NCBI RefSeq assembly: GCF_000192575.1
Contig: NZ_GL876926.1
Coordinates: forward strand, 503,190 to 567,189
DNA length: 64,000 bases
Direction: 5' to 3'
Source of the DNA: Novosphingobium nitrogenifigens DSM 19370
GTDB taxonomy: Bacteria > Pseudomonadota > Alphaproteobacteria > Sphingomonadales > Sphingomonadaceae
Positions 17,316 to 28,638 of the stretch are shown here, piece by piece. The notes under the pieces are model-generated. The model saw only the letters and a list, made by a program, of their open reading frames with translations. It did no database searches and was not told where the DNA came from. The translations under genes and the position numbers were made by a program. Numbering within the stretch: the stretch's first letter is position 1; every line of letters begins with the position of its first letter.

Positions 17316-18440
17316 ATGACCCGTTTTTCCTTTTCGATCCATGCCACCGAAGGCAAGGCACGCACCGGCGTGATCCGGATGAAGCGCGGCGAGATCCGCA
17401 CGCCGGCCTTCATGCCGGTGGGCACGGCTGCCACGGTCAAGGCGATGAAAGTCGAGGATGTGCGTGCCGCCGGGGCGGACATCATTCTGGGCAATACCTA
17501 TCACCTGATGCTGCGACCCGGTGCCGAGCGCATGGCGCGGCTGGGCGGGCTGCACAAGTTCATGGGGTGGGATCGCCCGATCCTGACCGATAGCGGCGGG
17601 TATCAGGTCATGAGCCTGGCTTCGCTGCGCAAGATCACCGAAGAAGGCGTGACGTTCGCCAGTCACCTCGACGGTTCGCGTCACATGCTGAGCCCCGAAC
17701 GCTCGATGGAGATCCAGCGTCTTCTGGGCTCCTCGATCGTCATGGCTTTCGACGAATGCCCGCGGATCGATCAGCCGCGTGACGTGATCGCGCGTTCGAT
17801 GGAAATGTCGATGCGCTGGGCCAGGCGTAGCCGGGCCGGGTTCGATGCCGGGGGCGAACATGCCGTAAATTCGGCGCTGTTCGGTATCCAGCAGGGCGGC
17901 CTTGACGAACAACTGCGCGGGCACAGCGCGGACGCCCTGCGCGACATCGGTTTCGATGGCTATGCCATTGGCGGCCTCGCCGTGGGTGAAGGGCAGGAAG
18001 CGATGTTTGCAACGCTCGATTTCGCGCCGTCACAGCTTCCTGCCGACCGTCCCCGTTATTTGATGGGGGTGGGCAAGCCCGACGACTTGGTCGGCGCGGT
18101 CGAGCGTGGCGTTGACATGTTCGATTGCGTCTTGCCGACGCGGTCGGGTCGCAATGGTCAGGGTTTTACCTGGAACGGGCCGGTGAACTTGCGCAACGCG
18201 CGTCATGCCGAGGATACCGAGCCGCTTGATCCGCGCTGCGGCTGCCCGGTCTGTGCGAAATACAGCCGCGCCTATCTCCATCACCTGCACCGGTCGGGCG
18301 AGATCCTGGGCGCCATGCTGCTGACCGAGCACAATATCTGGTTCTATCAGCAATTGATGGCCGGGATGCGCGCGGCGATCGCCGAAGGACGCTTTGCGGC
18401 CTTTGTCGCCGATTTCCGGCGCGATTACCTGCAGCGATAA
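17316..18440 (+). CDS. tgt: tRNA-guanine(34) transglycosylase Tgt
   Basis: Swaps guanine-34 for preQ1 in tRNAs for Asp, Asn, His and Tyr, the entry step of queuosine modification. The 374-residue product shows [37 protein letters not shown] (with the Asp used as general base), [14 protein letters not shown], nucleophile region [14 protein letters not shown], and the zinc site [18 protein letters not shown] (CxCxxC...H). It diverges from the TSUP gene; an in-frame ATG at 17265 would add 17 residues. QueA, the next enzyme, is encoded at 7.2-8.2 kb. Confidence 0.96.
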   Translation: MTRFSFSIHATEGKARTGVIRMKRGEIRTPAFMPVGTAATVKAMKVEDVRAAGADIILGNTYHLMLRPGAERMARLGGLHKFMGWDRPILTDSGGYQVMSLASLRKITEEGVTFASHLDGSRHMLSPERSMEIQRLLGSSIVMAFDECPRIDQPRDVIARSMEMSMRWARRSRAGFDAGGEHAVNSALFGIQQGGLDEQLRGHSADALRDIGFDGYAIGGLAVGEGQEAMFATLDFAPSQLPADRPRYLMGVGKPDDLVGAVERGVDMFDCVLPTRSGRNGQGFTWNGPVNLRNARHAEDTEPLDPRCGCPVCAKYSRAYLHHLHRSGEILGAMLLTEHNIWFYQQLMAGMRAAIAEGRFAAFVADFRRDYLQR

Positions 18441-18457
18441 GGCCACTATCCGACATG

Positions 18458-18484
18458 GTCCGACATGGGCGGATCATGTCGGAC
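18458..18484. terminator. Hairpin after tgt
   Basis: A perfect 10-bp stem GTCCGACATG (18458-18467) / CATGTCGGAC (18475-18484) with a 7-nt loop begins 18 nt after the tgt stop. CCGACATG also occurs just upstream at 18450, making a short direct repeat. There is no T tract, so intrinsic termination would be weak. Confidence 0.55.
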
Positions 18485-18522
18485 AGCGGGGCCATAGATG
18501 GCAGGGCAGGATTTCGGGCAAC

Positions 18523-18556
18523 AAAAAAAGGCGGGGTGAAAACCCCGCCTTTCCTG
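18523..18556 (-). terminator. Rho-independent terminator of rpsD
   Basis: AAAGGCGGGG (18527-18536) pairs with CCCCGCCTTT (18543-18552) around a 6-nt loop. On the minus strand the stem is followed by seven U residues, about 28 nt after the rpsD stop, a textbook intrinsic terminator. Confidence 0.92.
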
Positions 18557-18580
18557 CTTTTGTGCGATGTAAACCGCTGA

Positions 18581-19195
18581 TCAGCGCGAATAGAATTCGA
18601 CGACCAGGTTCGGTTCCATCTTCACCGGATAGGGCACTTCGTCGAGCTTGGGGACGCGAACGAAGGTCACCTTGTCGGTGCCGTCGATGAGGACGTAGTC
18701 GGGAACGTCACGTTCCGGCAGAGCCTGCGCTTCGGCGATCAGGGCCATTTCCTTGGCCTTGGTGCCGAGGGTGATCACGTCGCCGGGGCGAACGCGACGG
18801 CTGGCGATGTTGCACTTCACGCCGTTGACGCGAATGTGGCCGTGGTTGACGATCTGGCGAGCCGCGAAGATGGTCGGAGCGAACTTCGAGCGGTACACGA
18901 CCATGTCGAGGCGCTGTTCGAGCAGGCCGACGAGGTTCTGACCGGTGTCGCCCTTCATGCGCGACGCTTCCTGATAGGTCGACTTGAACTGCTTTTCAGT
19001 CACGTCGCCGTAGTAGCCCTTGAGCTTCTGCTTGGCGCGGAGCTGGATGCCGAAGTCCGACAGCTTGCCCTTGCGGCGCTGACCGTGCTGACCCGGGCCA
19101 TAGCTGCGGCGGTTGACTGAGCTCTTGGGACGACCCCAGATGTTTTCACCAAGACGGCGGTCAATCTTGTACTTAGAGGCCTTACGCTTCGACAC
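18581..19195 (-). CDS. rpsD: 30S ribosomal protein S4
   Basis: Primary 16S rRNA-binding protein of the small subunit. 204 residues beginning [26 protein letters not shown] (given in part), without the N-terminal Cys zinc cluster found in some S4 proteins, and with the S4 RNA-binding domain near residues 95-155 ([30 protein letters not shown]). It is a single-gene unit, separate from the alpha operon. The leader has a small hairpin GGCAA/TTGCC (19220-19236) about 25 nt before the ATG. S4 often controls its own translation, so this could be a control site, but that is inference. Confidence 0.97.
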   Translation of the reverse strand: MSKRKASKYKIDRRLGENIWGRPKSSVNRRSYGPGQHGQRRKGKLSDFGIQLRAKQKLKGYYGDVTEKQFKSTYQEASRMKGDTGQNLVGLLEQRLDMVVYRSKFAPTIFAARQIVNHGHIRVNGVKCNIASRRVRPGDVITLGTKAKEMALIAEAQALPERDVPDYVLIDGTDKVTFVRVPKLDEVPYPVKMEPNLVVEFYSR

Positions 19196-19779
19196 GCGAG
19201 GTTCCTTTCATTTGCTTTTGGCAACGGCCCATTGCCGTCGCACACGAAGACCCGGAATCGCACCATGACGCCCATTGCACATCATGCGGCCTCCGCTTCA
19301 CCGGGTTTGCGGGGCCAATCGGACCTTGGTCCCGGACGGAAGACCGCCGGGGGTTCGCGTGGAAGGCGGCCCTAGACCAGCCAATCGTGCGATTGTCAAG
19401 CCGGAACGCTCATTCCGGCGCAACGGGAGGACGATGTTTGCGCGCGAGTGCGATCAAGGTGCCGCGCATGGTGTGTACCCCAAGATGGTTCCACGCCGCC
19501 TTGAGGAACATCGTCCGCGAGGAGCTGTGCGGCAGTAGTGGTCAGGGGATCGGTGTCAAGCTCGCAAGGGCGGCGTTGGGCAATTCCTGCAAGGACGGAG
19601 GAGGGGCTCTGAAGCCTGATGGCCTTCGCGGCAAGCGTCGCACCTGGGTGGGGAGGCATGGCGCCATCATCCAATGCGGAGATATTATGCCCCGCTATGA
19701 AGCCTCTGTCGCCACGCGACGCCGTCTCGCGCCGCCAATGGCGACATTGCTTCTCTCAGTATGGCGAGCAGTGCGGGGA
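19196..19779. other. Intergenic region: rpsD leader plus trmJ remnant
   Basis: No intact gene is seen. 19196-19400 is the GC-rich upstream region of rpsD and presumably holds its promoter. A small CCGGAA/TTCCGG hairpin (19401-19418) precedes the trmJ remnant at 19433-19522. 19523-19779 has no recognisable content; frames through it are open only because the DNA is GC-rich. Confidence 0.5.
19433..19522 (-). pseudogene. Remnant copy of the 3' end of trmJ
   Basis: These 90 bp match 21602-21691, the 3' end of the intact trmJ gene, at 78 of 90 positions without gaps. Read minus, the fragment encodes RTMFLKAAWNHLGVHTMRG and then TLIALARKHR, against [19 protein letters not shown] and [10 protein letters not shown] in TrmJ. 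The frame is broken by a TGA about 20 bp upstream of the matching block and only about 35 codons remain. The substitutions are mostly transitions and keep the protein similar, so the copy diverged from a functional gene (a second trmJ, or the displaced 3' end of this one). Confidence 0.8.
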
Positions 19780-20118
19780 TTATTGCCAGGACCCATTCTT
19801 GCTCTTGGACAATGTCGCGAAGAGAAAGTTCGTCATCCGGTGATAGGCGTTCGGAGTGAGGCGCACGAATGAACGCCTGTTGTCGGCCGGATCGTCGTGG
19901 CGGGTTATCATGTCATGACGTTCCAAGAGTGAAATCCAGCGTAGGGCGGTAGTCGTTGGAACGTTGGCGCCAAGGCAAGCACTTGTGATGCTGATATTCT
20001 TGTCTTGCGTGGTTGCCATATAGATATCGAGCAGGAGGTCCCAGCCAGGCTCTCCAAAAAAGGACCCAGGGAAAAATTTCTCCCGGAATCTTCTTTCCAA
20101 ATAAATTTTTTCGGCCAA
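19780..20118 (-). CDS. MarR-like winged-helix DNA-binding protein
   Basis: A 112-residue protein with a MarR-type winged helix: WDLLLDIYMA, then a helix-turn-helix ITSACLGANVPTTTALRWISLLERHDMI and a basic wing TRHDDPADNRRSFVRLTPNA. This pattern (helix ending with TTALRW, wing with D..D.RR.FV.LT) is one I associate with small Sphingomonad regulators. The start is TTG at 20118; no ATG or GTG occurs in the frame between the upstream stop and that point. It lies at the GC-rich to AT-rich transition of the island and 175 bp after the second regulator, same strand. Target and ligand unknown. Confidence 0.7.
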   Translation of the reverse strand: MAEKIYLERRFREKFFPGSFFGEPGWDLLLDIYMATTQDKNISITSACLGANVPTTTALRWISLLERHDMITRHDDPADNRRSFVRLTPNAYHRMTNFLFATLSKSKNGSWQ

Positions 20119-20293
20119 ATCAGATAGGCCTGCAAATATGTCCTTTTGACTATCGTTCGGTTCGGATTGGACGGAATTGTTTTTTTTTCAATCCAAAATG
20201 AATTACTTGATCTTCTAATTTGACATTTTTCATATTTGCAGTCCCCCGTAACTATAAAGCCTCCATATTCATAAAAGTAAATCGCAAAACTAT

Positions 20294-20671
20294 TTAATTA
20301 TTTGTATTCTTTGCGATCTCAAGGTTCAGCCAATCAGAAATCTGCTTGCTGAGCATTACTTCCTTTGCCCTCTTGTCCTCGGACTTTTTTTCACATTGCA
20401 CGATATTGTTGTTTTCCAACCTTTTTATCATCTCATGGAATGCTCTGTTGGACAAGGTCGATGAAAGCCAAGCATCCTTCATGATGAAGGACTTGTTCAC
20501 GAGAACTTGTAGGATAAGCCTGAACTCGTGACTAAGAAGGCTCAGGTTGAATTCCCGGCGAGCATCTTGGTCAATTTGAAGGGCCTTAGAGAAAAGGTCG
20601 ATCATCTCGCCAGGGTATTCTTTCCCTTCTTCAGGGAATGCCAAATTTGCAAGGTGCGACGCATGCGTCAT
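20294..20671 (-). CDS. Second MarR-like winged-helix protein
   Basis: A 125-residue protein with much lower GC than its surroundings (Lys, Asn, Ile-rich). The C-terminal half reads as a MarR winged helix: LSSTLSNRAFHEMIKRLENNNIVQCEKKSEDKRAKEVMLSKQ (LSNRAFHEMIKRLE recognition helix; SEDKRAKEVML wing). The N-terminal half, with FEE-like acidic helix and LSLLSHEFRLILQVLV, is likely the dimerisation helix. ATG at 20671; a 20-bp inverted repeat lies 30 bp upstream. It is only distantly similar to the neighbour at 19780-20118. Composition points to acquisition by transfer. Confidence 0.62.
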   Translation of the reverse strand: MTHASHLANLAFPEEGKEYPGEMIDLFSKALQIDQDARREFNLSLLSHEFRLILQVLVNKSFIMKDAWLSSTLSNRAFHEMIKRLENNNIVQCEKKSEDKRAKEVMLSKQISDWLNLEIAKNTNN

Positions 20672-20700
20672 GCATTTAAACTCACTCTAATTCCCGGATA

Positions 20701-20720
20701 GGAAATGAAATAATATTTCC
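20701..20720. promoter_or_regulatory. Inverted repeat upstream of the second MarR-like gene
   Basis: GGAAATGAAATAATATTTCC has perfect 6-bp arms (GGAAAT/ATTTCC) around an 8-bp AT-rich spacer, 30 bp upstream of the ATG at 20671. Size and place suit a MarR-type autoregulatory operator. Binding is inference. Confidence 0.4.
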
Positions 20721-21080
20721 AAAAACCCCCTCTCCGCGAATTAAAATTAGTTCATGAGGCGTTCCTTGGTCTCGTGGTTGCGTTTTGAGCAGAGAATTTT
20801 CAAATTTGCCCCCAAAGTCGGCGTGGTCATGTGCCGGTCCGGATTTGAATCAATTCTCGATTCCGATTCGGTTCTTAAGTGAGAGAGATACAGGTCTGGT
20901 GCAGTATAATGAATAGGTGATTATACTTATAAAAAGCAGGTAGATTATGCACATATTGAATGCGTGAAAAATAATCATGCAAAATATATGGTGCAATTGA
21001 ATTGGCTTAAGCAAAATATCGCGTAATTACTTTATCTACATTTTTTCACGGCGGCCGTAATTGCATTATAATTTTAGACT
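20721..21080. other. AT-rich stretch without a recognisable gene
   Basis: About 360 bp with long A/T runs, no frame above 60 codons that looks like protein, no transposase, integrase or tRNA. It probably carries the promoter of the MarR-like gene at 20294-20671. The composition contrasts sharply with the GC-rich DNA on both sides. Confidence 0.5.
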
Positions 21081-21293
21081 TTAGATATGTGATTTATTTC
21101 GCGTTAGTTTCGGTAACTCCGTAGAGTTTTGGATTTTTATTTGCACTTTCTCGCTTCTGAAAAAATTGAATCGCTCTATTCTGTGATTTTCTCTCTGCGA
21201 GCGCAGAATCGAGAACGTGATGTAGAGGCGAATACTGACGTCGATCGTCACGTCGGTGCCTTCATGAAAGAGCGTGTGCAGTCGCTTTCCCAT
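21081..21293 (-). CDS. Short hypothetical frame in the AT-rich island
   Basis: A 70-residue frame from ATG 21293 with no clear ribosome-binding site and no family I recognise. It is basic and lacks a signal peptide or membrane segment. It could be a remnant of a longer gene or chance; the AT-rich composition makes an open frame of this length somewhat less trivial than in the GC-rich parts. Low confidence. Confidence 0.2.
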   Translation of the reverse strand: MGKRLHTLFHEGTDVTIDVSIRLYITFSILRSQRENHRIERFNFFRSEKVQIKIQNSTELPKLTRNKSHI

Positions 21294-21593
21294 TGAGGAT
21301 CTTTAGGCGTATGATGTTCTTGCGTTGCCCGGTCAGCCTGCGCCCGGGAAATGGAGCTGCAGAGCGTCCCGTACATCACATCCGGCCCGATTATTGTCCT
21401 GCGTAGCTGTAGCTATGGATTAGCTGAATCGATAGTGTCCGTCCCTTGTCGGCAAGGGATGTTTGCGTCAAGGGATGCTCACGCAGCTGCATGTGTCAGC
21501 TTGTTGAAAAGGCTTCTTTTGCTTGCCCGTTCACTTTATTCGGAAATCCGGCGGCACATTTTGGCCTGCCGGATGTCGAGCAGGAGAGCGGGG
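21294..21593. other. Right part of the island, no gene seen
   Basis: Composition rises back to GC-rich here. A small CCCTTgtcggcAAGGG hairpin occurs near 21444. I see no coding sequence or mobile-element end. It adjoins the trmJ stop at 21594. Confidence 0.4.
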
Positions 21594-22331
21594 CTAGGTG
21601 CGAGGTTTGCGCGCGAGCGTGGTCAGGATGCCGCGCATGGTGCGTACCTCAAGATGGTTCCACGCCGCCTTGGTGAACATTGTCCGCAAGGTGCGGCGTG
21701 TGACGGGGGCGCGGATTTCCGGTTCGAAATAGCCGAGCGGTTCGAGCATGGTCGTCAATTGGGCGAACATGCCTTCGAATTCTTCCTGGGGGGCAGGGGG
21801 GAGCAGCTCTTCGGCAGTGGGCTGGACCAGATCGGCGTGCTTCGACCACTCATAGGCGCACAGGATCACGGCCTGGGCGAGGTTGAGCGAAGCAAATTCC
21901 GGATTGATCGGCACGGTGATGATCGTGCGGGCAAGTGCGACATCGTCGGTTTCCAGCCCGGAGCGTTCCGGGCCGAAGACGATCGCGCACTGGCCGGGAG
22001 CCGCGATGATTTCCCGAGCGGCGGCTTCGGGTGTCACGACCGGCTTGGTCACGCCGCGCTTGCGGACAGTGGTTGCATAGACATGCGCACAGTCGGCAAC
22101 CGCATCGGCCAGGGTATCGAACACTTCGGCCTGTTCAAGGACGATGTCGGCCCCTGCTGCGGCCGGGCCTGCCGATGGATTGGGCCAGCCATCGCGCGGG
22201 GCGACGATCCGCAGCCGCGTCAGCCCGAAATTGAGCATGGCGCGCGCAGCCTTGCCGATGTTCTCGCCCAGTTGCGGGCGGACAAGAACGATCACCGGCG
22301 CGTGGGCCGGGGCTTTAACGGAAGTATTCAA
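21594..22331 (-). CDS. trmJ: tRNA/rRNA 2'-O-methyltransferase, TrmJ-type (SPOUT)
   Basis: SPOUT-class enzyme that 2'-O-methylates tRNA position 32 in E. coli TrmJ. The 245-residue product has [39 protein letters not shown] (motif 1, starts IVLVRP), the SAM-binding knot parts [18 protein letters not shown] and [22 protein letters not shown]. The helical C-terminal domain ends [22 protein letters not shown]. It overlaps the nrdR stop by 4 bp and ends the rpiB-glyA-nrdR-trmJ group. A diverged copy of its last 30 codons lies 2.1 kb downstream. Confidence 0.9.
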   Translation of the reverse strand: MNTSVKAPAHAPVIVLVRPQLGENIGKAARAMLNFGLTRLRIVAPRDGWPNPSAGPAAAGADIVLEQAEVFDTLADAVADCAHVYATTVRKRGVTKPVVTPEAAAREIIAAPGQCAIVFGPERSGLETDDVALARTIITVPINPEFASLNLAQAVILCAYEWSKHADLVQPTAEELLPPAPQEEFEGMFAQLTTMLEPLGYFEPEIRAPVTRRTLRTMFTKAAWNHLEVRTMRGILTTLARKPRT

Positions 22332-22789
22332 TTTTGGCCGACCTCGCGCACGGTGCTCGCGAATTCCTCGAAATCGCGAGCTTCGGTAAAGTCGCGATAG
22401 ACGCTGGCGAAACGGATGTAGGCGACGCTGTCAAGCTGACGCAGGCCGTCGATCACCATTTCGCCGATTTGCTTGGACGGCACTTCATTATCGCCCAGCG
22501 TTTCGATCTGGCGCTGGATTCCGGTGATCAGGCGGTCGATGCGTTCCTGGTCGACGGGGCGCTTGCGACAGGCAAGCGCCACCGACTGTTCGATCTTGGC
22601 CCGGTCAAACGGCTCGCGCCGGTCGTTGGACTTGATCACCATGATCTCGCGCAGTTGCACCCGTTCGAACGTGGTGAACCGCGCGCCGCATCCTTCGCAC
22701 TGCCGGCGCCGGCGGATCGAGGTGTTATCCTCGCTCGGCCGGCTGTCCTTTACCTGGCTGCTGTCGTGGGCACAGAACGGGCAGCGCAA
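22328..22789 (-). CDS. nrdR: Transcriptional repressor NrdR
   Basis: Zinc-ribbon/ATP-cone repressor of ribonucleotide reductase genes. 153 residues: zinc ribbon with Cys3, Cys6, Cys31 and Cys34 (MRCPFC...CEGC), then RRRRQ and an ATP-cone ([20 protein letters not shown]). The start is TTG at 22789: the family always begins M-x-C-P-F-C, and no ATG/GTG exists at that position. The start lies 5 nt after the glyA stop and the stop overlaps trmJ, so translation is likely coupled. No nrdA/nrdB in the window. Confidence 0.95.
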   Translation of the reverse strand: MRCPFCAHDSSQVKDSRPSEDNTSIRRRRQCEGCGARFTTFERVQLREIMVIKSNDRREPFDRAKIEQSVALACRKRPVDQERIDRLITGIQRQIETLGDNEVPSKQIGEMVIDGLRQLDSVAYIRFASVYRDFTEARDFEEFASTVREVGQN

Positions 22790-22793
22790 AAGA

Positions 22794-24107
<1,314 letters not shown>

Positions 24108-24125
24108 CGTCTGGGCTCCTTATGA

Positions 24126-24563
24126 TCAGATGGTGGGGTTGGAAAGCTTGGCGACGCGACCTTCGTGGCGGCCGCCTTCGAATTCGCCGGAAAGAAAGGC
24201 TTCGAGACAGGCCTTGGCCATGTCGATGCCCGTCAGGCGCGCGCCCATCGCGATTACGTTGGCATTGTTGTGCTGACGCGAGAGCGTGGCGGAATAGGGG
24301 TCGGAAACCAGCGCGCAGCGGCAGGCCGGATTGCGGTTGACCGCGATCGAGATGCCGATGCCCGAACCGCACAGGGCAACACCCCGTTCGGCAGCACCGC
24401 TCGCCACGGCTTCGGCCAGCTTGTAACCGAAATCGGGATAGTCGACGCGTGCGTCGCTGTCCGGGCCGAGATCGAGCACGTCGTGCCCCCATTCGGCAAG
24501 CGTTGCGGCAAGTTCGGCCTTGAGCGCGAATGCTGCGTGGTCAGAGGCAATGGCGATGCGCAA
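24126..24563 (-). CDS. rpiB: Ribose 5-phosphate isomerase B
   Basis: Interconverts ribose 5-phosphate and ribulose 5-phosphate. 145 residues of the RpiB/LacAB family: ASDHAAFALK (Asp8-His9), CGSGIGISIAVN with catalytic Cys65, and SRQHNNANVIAMGAR with His98. The start is TTG at 24563, preceded by AGGAA; the family starts M-[RK]-I-A-[IL]-A-S-D-H, and upstream frame (41 codons) has no homology. First gene of the rpiB-glyA-nrdR-trmJ group. Confidence 0.9.
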   Translation of the reverse strand: MRIAIASDHAAFALKAELAATLAEWGHDVLDLGPDSDARVDYPDFGYKLAEAVASGAAERGVALCGSGIGISIAVNRNPACRCALVSDPYSATLSRQHNNANVIAMGARLTGIDMAKACLEAFLSGEFEGGRHEGRVAKLSNPTI

Positions 24564-24730
24564 ATGCAGGTTCCTGACTGACGATTGACGGGATTCGTGT
24601 CGGAGCGCCCATAAGGCCATACGGGCTTGGGCACCACATAATTTGCCTTTATGGACGTTGATGAAGACGGGTCGTTGTCGCGGCATGCTTCCCGGGATCG
24701 CAATCTCCAGTCGGACGGGACGAAAAGATC

Positions 24731-26470
24731 ATGATGCGAAGGCATGTCCCCACGCTCGTGGCACTCGTGCTGGGCCTGTTTCTGGCGGTGATCGGAACCA
24801 CGACTCCGTGGCCGGCGCCGGTCGACACTTTGCCGGACCATTTTTCCGCCAGCCGCGCGATGGCCGACGTCCGCGTCATCGGTCGCGAACCCCATCCCGC
24901 CGGATCGATGGCCGATGCGCAGCTGTGCGGATGGCTCGCGCAACGGTTGCGCGGCCTCGGAATGGAGGTGCACGAACAGGCCTTCACGCCCGACCCGGTC
25001 CGGGTTGCCCGTTATATCGATTGGGGCGGCGTTGCCGACCGGCCCCAGCGAATGGTCAATCTCGTCGCGGTTCTGCCGGGACGGGATCGTCGCCTTTCTG
25101 CTGTCGCATTGATGGCACATCACGATACCGTTTCGGGATCGCCGGGGGCGGCCGATGACGGTGCAGGCATGGCCTCGATCATCGAGACGGTGCGGGCGAT
25201 CGCGGCGGCGGGACTGCCTCCGCGTGATCTCGTCGTCATATTGACCGATGGAGAGGAGATCGGGCTCGACGGTGCGCGCGCCTTTTTCGGTAGGGAAGCG
25301 GGTGGGGGCGATCCCTTGCGCGACCATATCGGTGCGCTCATCAATCTCGAGGCACGCGGCGGTGGCGGTCGCGCCACATTGTTCCAGACCAGCGCAGACA
25401 ATGGTGCCGCCGTGGCGTTGGCCTCGCGGTCGATCCATCATCCGGCCGGGTCGTCGCTTGCGGTCTTTCTCTATCGTATCCTGCCCAATGACACCGATCT
25501 GACCATGGCTCTGCCCTGGGCCGGGACGCATGGTGTCGCGGCCTACAATTTCGCCTTCATCGGCCGCCCCGGGCTCTACCATTCGCCCAAGGCGACGCCT
25601 GAGCGACTCGATCAGGGGTCGTTGCAGGATATGGGCGGGCAAGTGCTCGATCTGACCCGGGCGCTGCTCGATGCGCCGCGTTTGCCCGGACCGACGCACG
25701 ATCTGGTGTTCTTCGACCTGTTCGGCCTCATCATGGTCATGCTCCCGCTTTGGACGGGGTGGGTCATGCTCGGGGTATCGGCAGGCGCGGTGGCGGCCTT
25801 GTGGCGGGAGCGCGGTCGGGGCCGCGGGCATTTGCGCGCGGGGCTTGCGGGGGCGGGGCGGATGTTGGGGCTCGCTGGCCTTGCCGCCTTGCTCACCATG
25901 GGTTCCAACCTGGTCTCATTCCATGTCGGCGGGCCGAACTATTACGACCGACTCGCGGCAACGCCCCGGCTCGAAGTCATGGCGTCGGCCAGCGCGATTG
26001 CCGCGTTCTTCGTGGTGATCGGACGCTGGCGACCGGGGCGTGCGGCTTTGGCCGGTGCCTTCGTGCCGCTCTGGATCGCCGGGATGCTTCTCCAATTCTT
26101 CGCGCCGGTTGCTGCTTATGTGGTGGTGGTTCCGGTCCTGGTCGCCAGTCTCATCACGCTTCTTCCCGAGCGCGGCGTGGGCAGCGTCGTGGCGATTATC
26201 CTTGCAGGACTGGTGGTCGGTTACCAGTTCCAGCTCGTCCACGAGATGCTGCAGGCCGTAGGGAGCGACATGCCGCTCGTCGTTGCCCTGCCGCTTGTGC
26301 TGGCAGCCCTTGCCCTGTTGCCGAGGTGGCAGCCGCTGTCGCGCCCGGGGCGGCGAACGGCCGTTCTGGCGTTCGGTCTCCTGGGCTTTGCAGTGGCCCT
26401 GGTGGTTCGGGCAACGCCGATTGCCGACACCATTCCCGCCTACAGTCTGACGACCCGACCGCTTCCCTAG
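24731..26470 (+). CDS. Membrane-anchored M28-family zinc peptidase
   Basis: 579 residues. An N-terminal anchor (about 7-24) leads into a metallopeptidase domain with the M28 ligand pattern: MAHHDTVSGSPGAADDGAGM (His131, Asp143), TDGEEIGLDGARAFF (Glu175/Glu176), and a late His in GLYHSPKATPERL. Residues about 330-575 contain seven to eight hydrophobic segments, an arrangement like eukaryotic ERMP1-type M28 peptidases. So the peptidase domain probably faces the periplasm and the C-terminal membrane domain has no known role. A terminator follows. Substrate unknown. Confidence 0.88.
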   Translation: MMRRHVPTLVALVLGLFLAVIGTTTPWPAPVDTLPDHFSASRAMADVRVIGREPHPAGSMADAQLCGWLAQRLRGLGMEVHEQAFTPDPVRVARYIDWGGVADRPQRMVNLVAVLPGRDRRLSAVALMAHHDTVSGSPGAADDGAGMASIIETVRAIAAAGLPPRDLVVILTDGEEIGLDGARAFFGREAGGGDPLRDHIGALINLEARGGGGRATLFQTSADNGAAVALASRSIHHPAGSSLAVFLYRILPNDTDLTMALPWAGTHGVAAYNFAFIGRPGLYHSPKATPERLDQGSLQDMGGQVLDLTRALLDAPRLPGPTHDLVFFDLFGLIMVMLPLWTGWVMLGVSAGAVAALWRERGRGRGHLRAGLAGAGRMLGLAGLAALLTMGSNLVSFHVGGPNYYDRLAATPRLEVMASASAIAAFFVVIGRWRPGRAALAGAFVPLWIAGMLLQFFAPVAAYVVVVPVLVASLITLLPERGVGSVVAIILAGLVVGYQFQLVHEMLQAVGSDMPLVVALPLVLAALALLPRWQPLSRPGRRTAVLAFGLLGFAVALVVRATPIADTIPAYSLTTRPLP

Positions 26471-26481
26471 GCGGATACGAA

Positions 26482-26516
26482 AAAGGCCCCGCCGGGTGGG
26501 GTGGGGCCTTTGGGTT
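26482..26516. terminator. Terminator between the M28 peptidase and rpoD
   Basis: AAAGGCCCC (26482-26490) pairs with GGGGCCTTT (26503-26511), extended by G-T and CC/GG pairs, and followed by GGGTTT on the plus strand and UUUUU on the minus strand. It can serve both the peptidase gene and, on the minus strand, rpoD 70 bp away. Confidence 0.75.
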
Positions 26517-26581
26517 TGTTCCCGAAGGCCGGGAGGGCCTTATTCGGACCTGCAATGAGATGAACTCATCACAGGTTGGTA

Positions 26582-28585
<2,004 letters not shown>

Positions 28586-28638
28586 TGAACCCCGATACCA
28601 CCTGTTCGAGCCGCGCCCCCATCCGGACGCCGGTATAA

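Noticed and set aside
19387..19872. Plus-strand 161-codon frame across the trmJ remnant
   Set aside because: It crosses the remnant in a different frame, has no homology and reflects GC-rich random opening.
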